Source: Rhodococcoides kyotonense
GTDB lineage: Bacteria > Actinomycetota > Actinomycetes > Mycobacteriales > Mycobacteriaceae
Reading direction: 5' to 3'
Assembly: GCF_001645385.1 (NCBI RefSeq)
Contig: NZ_LVHI01000001.1
Span: 297,582-361,581, forward strand
DNA length: 64,000 nt
Shown: positions 43,999 through 61,356 of the stretch, piece by piece
Numbering within the stretch: position 1 is the stretch's first letter
Layout: each line of letters starts with the position of its first letter
Made by a program: the position numbers and the translations under genes
Notes under the pieces: model-generated
Seen by the model: only the letters and a program-made list of their open reading frames with translations
Databases searched by the model: none
Told to the model about the DNA's origin: nothing

Positions 43999-46485
43999 GT
44001 GCGAGTTCCACATTCCTGGTTGACCGAGGTTCTGCAGCGATCCACGCCGCAGTGGCAAGTGACTCCCGAGGAGCTCGACGAGGGCTTCGTCCGGGTCGGG
44101 TTCGAAGTGGAGGAACTCGATTCCCTCGACACCGTCACCGGTCCGCTCGTCGTCGGACGCGTGACGTCGATCGAGGAACTGACCGAGTTCAAGAAGCCGA
44201 TCCGCTTCTGCCACGTCGATGTCGGCAACGACGAGCCGCAGGAAATCGTTTGTGGAGCACGGAATTTCGCTGAGGGCGACCTGATCGTGGCGGCCCTACC
44301 GGGCAGCGTGTTGCCGGGCGGCTTCGCGATCGCGGCGCGCAAGACGTACGGCAAGACGTCCAACGGCATGATCTGTTCGACGGCCGAACTGGGCCTCGGC
44401 AGGGACTCGTCGGGCATCCTGGTTCTGCCGGAGGGTACCGCCGCGCCTGGTGACGACGCGAAAGTCGTTCTCGGGATGGATGATTCGGTCATCGAATTGA
44501 ACGTCACGCCGGACCGCGGTTACGCGTTCTCGGTGCGCGGCCTCGCCCGCGAACTCGCGAGCAGCTTCGATCTCGATTACGCCGACCCCGCCGCAGGACC
44601 GGTGCAGAACAACGAGGGCGACACCTGGCCCACGACGGTCGAACCCGAGTCCGGCGCGTCCAGGTTCGCGTTGCGCAAGGTCAGCGGGATCGACCCGAAG
44701 GCGGTCACGCCGTGGTGGATGCAGCGCAGGCTGCTCCTCGCCGGGATCCGGCCGATCTCTGCCGCCGTCGACGTCACGAACTACGTTCTGCACGAGCTGG
44801 GCCAGCCACTCCACGCGTTCGACGCGGCGAAGCTGACCGGCGGAATCGTCGTCCGCCGCGCGAAGGCGGGGGAGAAGCTGACGACGCTCGACGACGTCGA
44901 ACGCACGCTCGACGCGGAAGACGTCGTCATCGCCGACGACTCCGGCGCAATCTCGCTCGCGGGTGTGATGGGTGGCGCGTCGACCGAGGTGGGCGACGAC
45001 ACCGTCGACGTCATTCTCGAAGCCGCGACGTTCGATCCGCTCGCGGTGTTCCGCACCGGTCGTCGTCACAAGCTGTCGAGTGAAGCGAGCAAGCGCTTCG
45101 AGCGCACGGTCGACTCCGCCCTGCCGGTGGCAGCGCTGGATCGAGCCGCTCAGCTGCTCGTCGAGATCGCAGGCGGTCACGTCGAGCCCGTCCTGACCGA
45201 CATCGGATCGGTGCACACGTTCCCGGCTGTCCGGATCGACATCGATCTGCCGGACCGGGTCGCGGGCGTCACCTACCCCAACGGGGTCGCGGCGCGTCGC
45301 CTGACCCAGATCGGTTGTGACGTCGAGGTCGGTGTCAGCGACAGTGGACACGGCGAGCTCGTCGTGACGCCGCCGAGCTGGCGTCCCGACCTGCAGCAGC
45401 CGGCCGACCTCGTCGAAGAGGTCCTGCGTCTCGAGGGTCTGGAGCAGATCCCGTCCGTGCTGCCGGCTGCACCGGCCGGGCGTGGGCTGACCGCGACGCA
45501 GAAGCGGAAGAGAGCCGTCGGAAAGTCCCTCGCTTTCGCGGGGTACGTCGAGGTGCTCCCGACGGTCTTCCTGCCCACCGGTGTGTTCGACATCTGGGGC
45601 CTGCCTGCCGACGATGCTCGTCGTCGGACGACGTCGGTGCTCAATCCTCTCGAGGCCGACCGCCCCGAGCTCGCGACGACGATCCTGCCGGGGTTGCTGG
45701 AAATTTTGGCGCGCAACGTGTCCCGCGGTCAGCGCGACCTGTTGCTGTTCGGAATCGCCCAGGTCGTTCTGCCCGGCGACGACACCGCCGCGGTCGAGGC
45801 TCTGGCCGTCCACACGCGTCCGAGCGACGAAGAGATCGACCGACTGCGCGCGTCGTTGCCCGCACAGCCGGTGCATGTCGGCGTCGTGCTGTCCGGACAG
45901 CGTGAGCCGTCGGGCCCGTGGGGCCAGGGGCGTGCCGCGGAGGCGTCGGACGCGTTCGACGCGGCGCGCACGGTCGCGGCGGCTGCGGGCGCCGACATCG
46001 AGTTGCGTGCTGCGCAGTACCTGCCGTGGCATCCGGGCCGTTGCGCCGAAATCCTCGTCGACGGTGTCGTCGTCGGGCACGCGGGTGAGCTGCATCCGGC
46101 AGTGCTCGAGCGAGCAGACCTACCGGCTCGCACGTGTGCCGTCGAGCTGAATCTCGATGCATTGCCGATCGTCGAGTCGCTGCCTGCACCGGTCGTGTCG
46201 CCGTTCCCGGCGGTCCTGCAGGACGTGGCAGTCGTCGTCGACAGATCGGTTCCTGCTGCCGACGTCGAATCGGCCCTTCGGACGGGTGCAGGCGAGTTGC
46301 TGGAGAGTCTTCGCCTGTTCGACGTCTTCGAAGGCGAACAGGTCGGCGAGAACCGGAAGTCGCTGGCCTTCGCACTCGTGTTCCGCAGCTCGGAAGGAAC
46401 GTTGACGGAGGCGCAGGCGACGGAGGCGCGGGACGCCGCCGTGGCCGCTGCAGCGGCGGCAGTGGGCGCAGAACTTCGACGCTGA
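43999..46485 (+). CDS. pheT: Phenylalanyl-tRNA synthetase beta chain
   Basis: The protein is 828 residues. The N-terminal OB-fold tRNA-binding domain (about 40-150, [20 protein letters not shown]) is followed by B3/B4 editing domain, B5 domain (about 400-480, [20 protein letters not shown] at its end), the pseudo-catalytic core and an FDX-ACB tRNA-binding domain at about 735-828 ([20 protein letters not shown]). The GTG start 43999 begins [12 protein letters not shown], as in other actinobacteria. The ribosome site is weak (GAGAGAG). The enzyme needs PheS for activity. Confidence 0.97.
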   Translation: MRVPHSWLTEVLQRSTPQWQVTPEELDEGFVRVGFEVEELDSLDTVTGPLVVGRVTSIEELTEFKKPIRFCHVDVGNDEPQEIVCGARNFAEGDLIVAALPGSVLPGGFAIAARKTYGKTSNGMICSTAELGLGRDSSGILVLPEGTAAPGDDAKVVLGMDDSVIELNVTPDRGYAFSVRGLARELASSFDLDYADPAAGPVQNNEGDTWPTTVEPESGASRFALRKVSGIDPKAVTPWWMQRRLLLAGIRPISAAVDVTNYVLHELGQPLHAFDAAKLTGGIVVRRAKAGEKLTTLDDVERTLDAEDVVIADDSGAISLAGVMGGASTEVGDDTVDVILEAATFDPLAVFRTGRRHKLSSEASKRFERTVDSALPVAALDRAAQLLVEIAGGHVEPVLTDIGSVHTFPAVRIDIDLPDRVAGVTYPNGVAARRLTQIGCDVEVGVSDSGHGELVVTPPSWRPDLQQPADLVEEVLRLEGLEQIPSVLPAAPAGRGLTATQKRKRAVGKSLAFAGYVEVLPTVFLPTGVFDIWGLPADDARRRTTSVLNPLEADRPELATTILPGLLEILARNVSRGQRDLLLFGIAQVVLPGDDTAAVEALAVHTRPSDEEIDRLRASLPAQPVHVGVVLSGQREPSGPWGQGRAAEASDAFDAARTVAAAAGADIELRAAQYLPWHPGRCAEILVDGVVVGHAGELHPAVLERADLPARTCAVELNLDALPIVESLPAPVVSPFPAVLQDVAVVVDRSVPAADVESALRTGAGELLESLRLFDVFEGEQVGENRKSLAFALVFRSSEGTLTEAQATEARDAAVAAAAAAVGAELRR

Positions 46486-46523
46486 CCCTCCCGGACTCGC
46501 GCCGAAGTACGTAGCGTGGAGGC

Positions 46524-47108
46524 ATGAGCATTCACGGGGTGGAGGGCAGGTCCGACGTCGCGGTGTTACGGGAGGTCCTGGCCGCAGTGTCGGGCCGCCC
46601 GGCGCTTGCGCCGCTGCACGCGACCGCATCGGCACTGCTGGCCGATCTCGACACGGCGAGTTCGGACGACCCCTCGTCCGTTCCGCCCGGGGACATCCCG
46701 GACGTGGACATTCCGCACGTGACCAAGCCCAGAATCGACCAACCATTGGGTGATCCTCTGGGCGGCACACCGACCCAGCTTCCTCGGCAGACGATCATCG
46801 ACGCCGAGTTGGTCGACGACAGCGCAATCGACGGGGCGATCGGCGGCGGCGTCAGCGCAGGCCTGTCCAATCACGAGTCACCGACCGGCTACACCGACCA
46901 GGGCGTTCCGACGTGGGACTCGGTTCGCGGCAAAGTGGAGGGCCGGTCGGCGATGGCCCTCGGCGCGGAGGAACTCGGTCAGAGCAGTCCGGCCGGCCGC
47001 TCTCTCGACGAGCAGTGGAACGACCGTGAAGAAGCGGGTCGCAAGAAGCTCGACGAGATCCGGCGGTCGATGAAGGCTCCTTCGGAGCACGTGCACAAGA
47101 ATACTTAG
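46524..47108 (+). CDS. Hypothetical protein, 194 aa
   Basis: I do not recognise a family. The start ATG 46524 follows CGTGGAGGC, with a GGAGG about 4 bases away. The product has an N-terminal helix (VAVLREVLAAVSGRPALAPLH), an acidic, Pro-rich middle (PGDIPDVDIPHVTKPRIDQP), a Gly/Ser stretch (IGGGVSAGLSNHES) and a charged C-terminal helix (DEQWNDREEAGRKKLDEIRR). No signal peptide or membrane segment. It lies between pheT and the arginine operon, a place taken by a PE_PGRS gene in M. tuberculosis. Codon use fits the genome. Confidence 0.72.
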   Translation: MSIHGVEGRSDVAVLREVLAAVSGRPALAPLHATASALLADLDTASSDDPSSVPPGDIPDVDIPHVTKPRIDQPLGDPLGGTPTQLPRQTIIDAELVDDSAIDGAIGGGVSAGLSNHESPTGYTDQGVPTWDSVRGKVEGRSAMALGAEELGQSSPAGRSLDEQWNDREEAGRKKLDEIRRSMKAPSEHVHKNT

Positions 47109-47162
47109 CGGGCTCTGTAGTTTCGTGCACATGGGACGGCCCGACCCCAGTCATGAATGAGC

Positions 47163-49475
<2,313 letters not shown>

Positions 49476-49479
<4 letters not shown>

Positions 49480-50395
49480 CCGCACCCGAACTGTCGGCGT
49501 CGCAGAAGGCGCACACACTCGCCGGAGCACTGCCGTGGCTGCAGCGGTTCCACGGCAAGATCGTCGTCGTCAAGTACGGCGGCAACGCCATGGTCGACGA
49601 CGAGCTCAAACGCGCGTTCGCCGAGGACATGGTGTTCTTGCGCACCACCGGTATTCAGCCGGTCGTCGTGCACGGAGGCGGCCCGCAGATCACGGCCATG
49701 CTGTCCAAGCTCGGTATGACCGGTGAATTCCGCGGCGGCTTCCGCGTCACGACGCCCGAGGTCATGGACGTCGTGCGCATGGTCCTGTTCGGTCAGGTGG
49801 GCCGAGAACTCGTGGGGCTGATCAACAGTCACGGCCCGTACGCCGTCGGAATCTCGGGCGAGGACGCGCACCTGTTCACCGCATCCAAGCGCGAGGTGAT
49901 GGTCGACGGCGTTCTCACCGACATCGGTCTTGTCGGCGACGTCACGTCCGTCAACCCCGACGCGGTACTCGATCTCGTTGCGGCAGGGCGCATTCCGGTG
50001 GTCTCGACCATCGCACCCGACGCGGACGGCGTCGTGCACAACATCAATGCCGACACCGCGGCTGCCGCACTTGCCGAGGCGATCGGCGCGGAGAAACTCG
50101 TCGTGCTCACCGATGTCGAAGGGCTGTACACCGATTGGCCGGATCGGTCGTCGTTGACGTCCGAGATCGACCCCGACGCGTTGGCCGCGCTGCTGCCGTC
50201 TCTCGACGCGGGGATGGTCCCGAAGATGGAAGCATGCTTGCGCGCCGTCCTCGGGGGTGTGCCGTCCGCGCACGTCATCGATGGACGTGTGCCGCATTCG
50301 GTGCTCGTCGAACTGTTCACGGGTGAAGGCATCGGCACCATGGTGGCCAAGCTGCCCGTATCCGACTCGAACACTACTGTCACAGGGGGCCTTTC

Positions 50396-50399
<4 letters not shown>
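49476..50399 (+). CDS. argB: Acetylglutamate kinase
   Basis: Phosphorylates N-acetylglutamate; the usual arginine-feedback point. The protein is 307 residues with [20 protein letters not shown] (ATP loop, near 24-43), [16 protein letters not shown] and [28 protein letters not shown] text is seen as [17 protein letters not shown]. It has the extra N-terminal helix ([19 protein letters not shown]) found in arginine-sensitive hexameric enzymes, so feedback inhibition by arginine is likely (inference). ATG overlaps the argJ stop by 4 bases. Confidence 0.96.
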
Positions 50400-53042
<2,643 letters not shown>

Positions 53043-53104
53043 ACACCCCCGTCGACGGCACAACGACAGACCTACACAAGAGCTAGTTAAGGAGCGCACA
53101 CACC

Positions 53105-55734
<2,630 letters not shown>

Positions 55735-55839
55735 CACAAAAAGTCACGCACGCCGGAATTCGATGCGGTCGGTGTGAGAAGCTTCAACCTACGAAGGTGG
55801 GTGGGCGGTCGGGTCGCCGAGTCGAACGCAGGAGTTGTT

Positions 55840-58800
55840 GTGGTGGGACTGAATGCAGATGCGTTTCGTGAGCCGTTGCGGCGTGCGATCGCCACTGCAC
55901 AGAACGGTCTGGAGGTCATCCGGCTCGGTGGCCTCGAGACCGAAGTCGATCCGTCGCCGTTCAAGGTCGTCGACCGGGACGCGATGTATCGATTGCGTCG
56001 ATACTTCCCGGAGGACGCCGACCAGGAGTCGAAGCCTCCGGTAGTCCTCGTGCCGCCGATGATGGTGTCCGCGGACGTCTACGACGTCACCACCGACCAA
56101 GGCGCCGCGGGCATCCTGCACAGCATGGGTCTCGACCCGTGGGTCGTCGACTTCGGATCTCCCGACACCGAGGAAGGCGGCTGGGGGCGCACGCTCGCCG
56201 ATCACGTCGTGGCGATCAGTGAGGTCGTCGACAAGGTGCACGCACTCACCGGTCGCGACGTGCATCTCAGCGGCTACTCGCAGGGCGGCATGTTCTGTTA
56301 CCAGGCGGCCGCGTACCGGGGCGGCAAGAATTTGGCCAGTCTGATCACGTTCGGCGCTCCTGTCGACACGTTGGCGGCGTTGCCGTTGGGCATTCCGGCC
56401 GGGGTTGCCACCCGGGGAGCCGAGTTCCTCGCCGACCATGTCTTCACGCGCCTTGCGGTGTCGGGATGGATGGCGCGCACGGGTTTTCAGTTGTTGGACC
56501 CGGCGAAGACGGTGCGTTCGCGACTCGATTTCCTGCGGCAGTTGCACGACCGCGACGCTCTGCTGCCGCGAGAGCCGCAACGACGCTTCCTGGCCTTGGA
56601 CGGGTGGGTTGCGTGGTCGGGGCCGGCGGTGGCTGAACTGCTCAAGCAGTTCGTCGTGCACAACCGCATGATGACGGGCGGATTCGTCATCAAGGATCGT
56701 CTGCTGACGCTTGCCGACCTGACGGTGCCGGTGCTCGCATTCGTCGGTGAGGTCGACGACATCGGTCAGCCTCTTGCCGTCCGAGGCATCAAGCGCGCGG
56801 CCCCGCGGGCCGAGATCTACGAAACCACGCTCCGGGCAGGGCATTTCGGGCTCGTGGTGGGCAGCACCGCGGCGTCGCAGACCTGGCCGACGACGGGGGA
56901 GTGGATCCGCTGGAGGGAAGGGCTGGGCGAGCAGCCCGACACCGTGTTCGAGATGAGTTACGACGAGCACGCCGATACCGACAGTGGTGTCTCGGTGAGC
57001 AACCGGCTGATCCACACGGCCGCATCGATCGCCGAAGTGGGGGTCGGCGTCGGGAAAGGTTTGGCGGCTGCGGCCACCGGCGCGGTGCGGGGCACGCGCG
57101 AGATTTCGACCGAGGCGGTTCGCACGCTGCCGCGACTGGCTCGGCTCGGTCAGATGCAGCCGCACACGACCGTCTCGCTCGGACGCCTGCTCGCGGAACA
57201 GGGACGCAGGTCTCCCGCGGGCGAATGCTTCCTGTTCGACGACCGTGTGCACACCTATCAGGCGGTCAACGTCCGGATCGACAACGTGGTTCGAGGGCTC
57301 ATCGTCTCGGGTGTTCGCCCGTCGGCGCGCGTCGGTGTGCTGATGGAGACGCGACCCAGCGCGCTGGCGGCCGTCGCTGCGCTGTCCCGTATCGGCGCCG
57401 TCGCGGTCATGCTGCCTCCGGGCGGGGACCTCGACAGTGCGCTGCGTGTGGTCGACGTCGACATCGTCATCTCGGATCCGGAAAACCTCAAGTCCGCAAC
57501 ACTTCTCGCCGTCAACGTCTTGGTTCTCGGCGGCGGCGACGAGCGCGAGTTGGATATTCCCGACGGCGCCGACGTCACCGATCTCGAGGCCATCGATCCC
57601 GATTCGGTGCGGCTCCCCGCATGGTTCGAGCCGGATCCAGGACGTGCCCGCGAATTGGCCGTCGTGTTGTTCACGGCGACCGATCGCGGATTGGAGCCGC
57701 GCTTCATCACCAATCATCGATGGGCGTTGTCGGCGTACGGAACTGCGACGGCTGCCGCGCTCGGTGCCGGCGACACCGTGTATTGCCTTGCACCGCTGCA
57801 CCATTCGGCGGGCCTTCTCGTCAGCGTGGGCGGCGCGCTTGCGGGCGGGTCGCGTATCGCTCTGTCGCGCGGGCTCGATTCCACGCGTTTCGCCAGTGAG
57901 GTGGCCCGCTACGGCGTGACGGTCATCAGTTACACGTGGGCGATGATGCAGACGATTCTCGACGACGACGACCTCGAACTCGGCCGTAATCACCCGGTCC
58001 GTCTGTTCATCGGATCCGGCATGCCCGTGAATCTGTGGAAGCGCACGCTGCACCTGTTCTCGCCGGCTAGGGTCCTCGAGTTCTACGCGTCGACCGAGAA
58101 CGACGTCATTCTGGCGAACGTCGGGGGCGCGAAGATAGGTTCGAAGGGCAGGCCGCTGCCGGGCAGCGCCCGCGTCGAACTCGCTGCTTACGACCCGATG
58201 ACCGGCCGCCTCGAAGAGGACGAGAACGGGTTCGTCCGCGTGTGCCGCGACGACGAGATCGGATTGCTACTCGGTCGACCGAACAGCGAGGGCGAGGTCA
58301 CCAGCCCGCTCATGCGGGGGGTGTTCCAACCGGGTGACTCGTGGGTGCCGACGGAGAATCTGTTCCGGCGTGACGCGGACGGCGACTACTGGCTCGTCGA
58401 TCGCAAGGACACCGTCGTGAGAGCCGCACGCGGGCCCGTGTACACGCAGCCGATCATCGACGCGTTCGGCGAGGTGGACGACGTGGAATCGGTCGTCGTG
58501 TACGGCATCGAAGCGCCGGAGTCCGCGGGGGCGCCGCGACGGTGGGATTACGGCGTCGACGAAATCGCGGTGTGCGCGGTGTCGACGCGTGGACACACGT
58601 CGCTGTCGGCGCGCATCGTCACCGACGCGATGGCCGTGCTGCTGCCGTCCGGGCGGCCGGACATCGTGCACATCGTCGACGACATCCCCCTCGGCAGGGC
58701 CTACCGGCCGCGCGCCTCCGACCTGCAGAAACTCGGACTACCCGCGCCGAGCGCGAGGTCATGGTTCTACGACGCCGACCAGGGCACGTATCGACGGCTC

Positions 58801-58857
58801 ACCAAGGCAGTCGTCGCCGAGCGGTTCACGAAATCCGACGACGTGGACGACAGGTAG
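55840..58857 (+). CDS. Lipase-like alpha/beta hydrolase fused to acyl-CoA synthetase-like domain
   Basis: About 1005 residues. The first half (about 1-370) is a PHA-synthase-like alpha/beta hydrolase with GYSQGG (Ser at about 147), Asp in FVGEVDDIG and His in RAGHFGLVVG. The second half (about 450-1005) is an AMP-binding fold with YCLAPLHHSAGLL and ASTENDVILANVGG, but the phosphate loop usually written (S/T)SGTTGxPK is degenerate here (LFTATDRGLEPR). The same fusion is known in M. tuberculosis as Rv1683, suggested to link triacylglycerol turnover to acyl-CoA. GTG 55840 (or 55843) has AGGAG at 55829-55833; GTG 55774 in the same frame is an alternative without a ribosome site. Confidence 0.9.
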   Translation: MVGLNADAFREPLRRAIATAQNGLEVIRLGGLETEVDPSPFKVVDRDAMYRLRRYFPEDADQESKPPVVLVPPMMVSADVYDVTTDQGAAGILHSMGLDPWVVDFGSPDTEEGGWGRTLADHVVAISEVVDKVHALTGRDVHLSGYSQGGMFCYQAAAYRGGKNLASLITFGAPVDTLAALPLGIPAGVATRGAEFLADHVFTRLAVSGWMARTGFQLLDPAKTVRSRLDFLRQLHDRDALLPREPQRRFLALDGWVAWSGPAVAELLKQFVVHNRMMTGGFVIKDRLLTLADLTVPVLAFVGEVDDIGQPLAVRGIKRAAPRAEIYETTLRAGHFGLVVGSTAASQTWPTTGEWIRWREGLGEQPDTVFEMSYDEHADTDSGVSVSNRLIHTAASIAEVGVGVGKGLAAAATGAVRGTREISTEAVRTLPRLARLGQMQPHTTVSLGRLLAEQGRRSPAGECFLFDDRVHTYQAVNVRIDNVVRGLIVSGVRPSARVGVLMETRPSALAAVAALSRIGAVAVMLPPGGDLDSALRVVDVDIVISDPENLKSATLLAVNVLVLGGGDERELDIPDGADVTDLEAIDPDSVRLPAWFEPDPGRARELAVVLFTATDRGLEPRFITNHRWALSAYGTATAAALGAGDTVYCLAPLHHSAGLLVSVGGALAGGSRIALSRGLDSTRFASEVARYGVTVISYTWAMMQTILDDDDLELGRNHPVRLFIGSGMPVNLWKRTLHLFSPARVLEFYASTENDVILANVGGAKIGSKGRPLPGSARVELAAYDPMTGRLEEDENGFVRVCRDDEIGLLLGRPNSEGEVTSPLMRGVFQPGDSWVPTENLFRRDADGDYWLVDRKDTVVRAARGPVYTQPIIDAFGEVDDVESVVVYGIEAPESAGAPRRWDYGVDEIAVCAVSTRGHTSLSARIVTDAMAVLLPSGRPDIVHIVDDIPLGRAYRPRASDLQKLGLPAPSARSWFYDADQGTYRRLTKAVVAERFTKSDDVDDR

Positions 58858-58943
58858 CCCGTTCGGCACGCGTGCTCGGTTCGGTAGTTTGAACGGACGG
58901 ACTTCTCACGGGAAGTCGTGAACCTGCGAGAAAAAGGACTTCA

Positions 58944-59153
58944 GTGGCAATCGATCAGAACCTCCTCGGCATCCTTGCCTGCCCGGTGGACAAGGGCCCG
59001 CTCCTGCTGGTGGAGGACGAGTTGCTCTACAACCCGCGGTTGCGTCGGGCGTACCCGATCGAGAACGGAATTCCGGTTCTGTTGGTCGACGAGGCTCGTG
59101 ACGTCGACGACGCCGAGCACGAGTCGATCCTGAGCCGAGCTCGATCGGCGTAG
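58944..59153 (+). CDS. Trm112 family protein (UPF0434)
   Basis: The protein is 69 residues. DQNLLGILACPVDKGPLLLV opens the short zinc-ribbon-like fold and RRAYPIENGIPVLLVDEARD gives the family signature IPV(L/M)L. Only one cysteine is left, so classical four-Cys zinc binding is not expected. Archaeal and eukaryal Trm112 activates methyltransferases; the bacterial role is open. GTG 58944 follows AAAAAGGA. Equivalent to the small gene after Rv1683. Confidence 0.88.
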   Translation: MAIDQNLLGILACPVDKGPLLLVEDELLYNPRLRRAYPIENGIPVLLVDEARDVDDAEHESILSRARSA

Positions 59154-59164
59154 TTCACCAGCAC

Positions 59165-59773
59165 TCAGTCGGGGAGCGGGCCCGTCAGATAGCGCTGCAG
59201 CGTCGGCCCGACGACGGCCACGAGACGATCGGCAGGCATCGACGCGATGGGTTCGAGTTCGAGGATGTGCCGGGTGAGCAGCAATCCGGCCATCTGCGAC
59301 GCGACGAGACCAACGCGTTCGAGCCCGGAACCGGCAGGTACGTCGACGCGAACCGCGGTGTCTCGCAACGCAATCTGCAACAGGAAGCTGCTGATCAAGC
59401 TCGTGTCGCCACTCGCGATCATCGACCGAAACGCAGCGACGATTCCCTGACCGTTCTCCGAGTCCCAGACGCCGAGAATCGTTCTCGCGAGCGTCGGGCC
59501 GAGGACGTCGATGTCTGCTGCGAGTATCGGCTTCAATGTCTCGTCCGGGTCGACCGGCAGTGCGACGGCCGCGACGAACAGGTCACGCTTGGTCCCGAAG
59601 TAGTGGTGGACGAGCGCGGAATCCACCCCGGCGTCCGACGCGATCGACCGGACCGAAGCCCTGTCGAATCCCGCTTCCGCGAAGCGCCGACGCGCGACCG
59701 TCAGGATTGCGTCCTTCGTGCCGGACCGGCCCGGGCGTCGGCCGGAACGTGCAGGTGGGGCGGTGTCCGTCAC
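59165..59773 (-). CDS. TetR family transcription regulator
   Basis: The protein is 202 residues. The N-terminal helix-turn-helix (about 18-65) includes GTKDAILTVARRRFAEAGFD, VRSIASDAGVDSALVHHYF and GTKRDLFVAAVALP. The C-terminal ligand/dimer domain (TetR_C-like) has GIVAAFRSMIASGDTSLISS. GTG 59773 overlaps the stop of the permease gene by 4 bases (GTGA), so it is the last gene of an ATPase-permease-regulator operon and likely represses that operon, with the exporter substrate as inducer (inference). Confidence 0.92.
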   Translation of the reverse strand: MTDTAPPARSGRRPGRSGTKDAILTVARRRFAEAGFDRASVRSIASDAGVDSALVHHYFGTKRDLFVAAVALPVDPDETLKPILAADIDVLGPTLARTILGVWDSENGQGIVAAFRSMIASGDTSLISSFLLQIALRDTAVRVDVPAGSGLERVGLVASQMAGLLLTRHILELEPIASMPADRLVAVVGPTLQRYLTGPLPD

Positions 59774-60525
59774 GGAGTCCGCCGCCGAAGCGTCGCGGCG
59801 CCCGCGCACAAGGCGACGAGGGTGAAACCGGCGACCACAGCGATGTCGACGCCCATCCGCCCGGTGAAGGCGGGATTCGCGGAGATTTCCTGTAGTGCAT
59901 CCACGGCGTAGCTGAGCGGAAGCACGTTGCTGATCGCGTGCAGCCAGTCCGGCATCTGCTCGCGCGGAACCAACAGACCGCACAGGAACAGTTGGGGAAC
60001 GACCACGACGGGCATGAACTGCACGGCCTGAAATTCGGTGCGGGCGAAGGCGCTGCACAGCAATCCGAGGGCGACGCCCAGAACTGCGTTGAGCACCGCG
60101 ATGAGCAACACCCAGGCAACCGGACCCGCCGTCGTCAAACCGAGCAGCCCGAACGACACCGCGCACGCCAGGAGGGCCTGCAGGACCGCGGCGACAGAGA
60201 ACGCGGTGGCGTAGCTCGCCAACAGATCCAATTTCGACATCGGTGTCGTGAGCAGCCGCTCGAGCGTGCCGGAACTGCGCTCACGTTGCATCGCGATGGA
60301 CGTGATCAGGAACATCACGACGAACGGAAGGATGCCGAGCATCGTGATCGCGATCCGATCGAACAGCGGCAGGGCGCCGGGTCGTACCGGTACGTCGTCG
60401 TAGAGGAAGTACAGCAGCGCCATCAACAGCGACGGGACGAAGAGAATCATCGCGACGGTCCGGCGATCCGAACGCAGCTGACGCAGAATGCGTCCGGTGC
60501 CCGCGGCGTAGATCTGTGCGGTCAT
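59770..60525 (-). CDS. ABC exporter permease (ABC-2 type)
   Basis: The protein is 251 residues with six membrane segments (IAITMLGILPFVVMFLITSI, AFSVAAVLQALLACAVSFGL, VVVPQLFLCGLLVPREQMPD and others). QRERSSGTLERLLTTPMSKL is the coupling loop of DrrB/ABC-2 exporters. The ATG overlaps the ATPase stop by 4 bases. The arrangement matches Rv1686c-Rv1687c. The substrate is unknown, perhaps a drug or a lipid-like compound. Confidence 0.92.
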   Translation of the reverse strand: MTAQIYAAGTGRILRQLRSDRRTVAMILFVPSLLMALLYFLYDDVPVRPGALPLFDRIAITMLGILPFVVMFLITSIAMQRERSSGTLERLLTTPMSKLDLLASYATAFSVAAVLQALLACAVSFGLLGLTTAGPVAWVLLIAVLNAVLGVALGLLCSAFARTEFQAVQFMPVVVVPQLFLCGLLVPREQMPDWLHAISNVLPLSYAVDALQEISANPAFTGRMGVDIAVVAGFTLVALCAGAATLRRRTP

Positions 60526-61259
60526 GACGTCTTCTCCATGGTGTCGTGTGCCCGAACGAGGGAGAGAAAGGCGTGCTCGAGGGTCGATTCGCCCGTGGTG
60601 CGCAGCAGCTCGTCGGGCGTCGGTCGTCCGAGGACGGTTCCGTTGCGCATGAGGATCAACGTGCTGCAGTGCTCGGCTTCGTCCATGACGTGGCTCGACA
60701 CCAGGATCGTCGTGCCGGCGGCGGCGATGTCGGTGAACCGTTCCCAGAGCTCGAAGCGCAGAACGGGATCGAGGCCGACCGTCGGCTCGTCGAGTATCAG
60801 CACCTCGGGTTCCGCGACGAGCGCGCTCGCCAGCGACACACGTGAGAGTTGCCCGCCGGACAAACCACCGCTGATCGACGACGCATGGTCACCGAGCCCG
60901 ACGGTGTCGATCGCGGACTGGACCGCGGTGCTGCCGCGGCCGTACAGCGCGGCGAAGTACGCGATGTTGTCGCGAACGGTGAGATCCCGGTAGACGCTGG
61001 GCGCCTGAGTCACGTAGCCGACCTTCGACCGTAGTTGTTTCGCACCGGCAGGTGATCCCAACACGGTGACCGTTCCGCTCTCGACGATCTGGGTGCCCAC
61101 GATCGAGCGCATCAACGTCGTCTTACCGCAGCCCGACGGGCCGAGAAGCCCGGTGATGGCACCTCGGGGTATCTCGAGGTCCACGCGATCGAGGACCGTC
61201 CGTTTGCCCCGCCGCACGGTCAGCTTGTCGACGACGATTGCCGGTCCGATGTCCGTCAT
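60522..61259 (-). CDS. ABC exporter ATPase (DrrA-like)
   Basis: The protein is 245 residues. Walker A GPSGCGKTT, signature LSGGQLSRVSLASALV (GQLSR where most have GQRQR) and Walker B LILDEPTVGLDP are all intact, with the switch His in VSSHVMDEAEHC. ATG 61259 has AGGGAGGG four bases upstream; an in-frame ATG at 61295 is less likely because it lies before the ribosome site and inside the promoter leader. First gene of the operon with the permease and TetR regulator. Confidence 0.93.
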   Translation of the reverse strand: MTDIGPAIVVDKLTVRRGKRTVLDRVDLEIPRGAITGLLGPSGCGKTTLMRSIVGTQIVESGTVTVLGSPAGAKQLRSKVGYVTQAPSVYRDLTVRDNIAYFAALYGRGSTAVQSAIDTVGLGDHASSISGGLSGGQLSRVSLASALVAEPEVLILDEPTVGLDPVLRFELWERFTDIAAAGTTILVSSHVMDEAEHCSTLILMRNGTVLGRPTPDELLRTTGESTLEHAFLSLVRAHDTMEKTS

Positions 61260-61305
61260 GACGCCCTCCCTGAATTCACCATTCGATGATTTCACCCTGT
61301 GATGA

Positions 61306-61335
61306 ATTATGACCCCACGGCCGATGCGAAGTCAA
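61306..61335 (-). promoter_or_regulatory. Promoter of the TetR/ABC operon, minus strand
   Basis: TTGACT (61335-61330), 18 bases, CATAAT (61311-61306), predicting a leader of about 40 bases. The downstream stretch 61268-61308 has three GGTGAA/TTCATC-like half-sites, which could be the TetR operator. It is divergent from mpg at 61357. Confidence 0.72.
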
Positions 61336-61356
61336 CGGGCGGCAAGATGACTTCAC

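Noticed and set aside
44296..46095. A 599-codon minus-strand frame within pheT
   Set aside because: Antisense shadow of pheT, with Arg- and Asp-rich low-information sequence.
55789..58053. A 754-codon minus-strand frame opposite the lipase/acyl-CoA synthetase gene
   Set aside because: Antisense shadow of a well-supported gene; no motifs.
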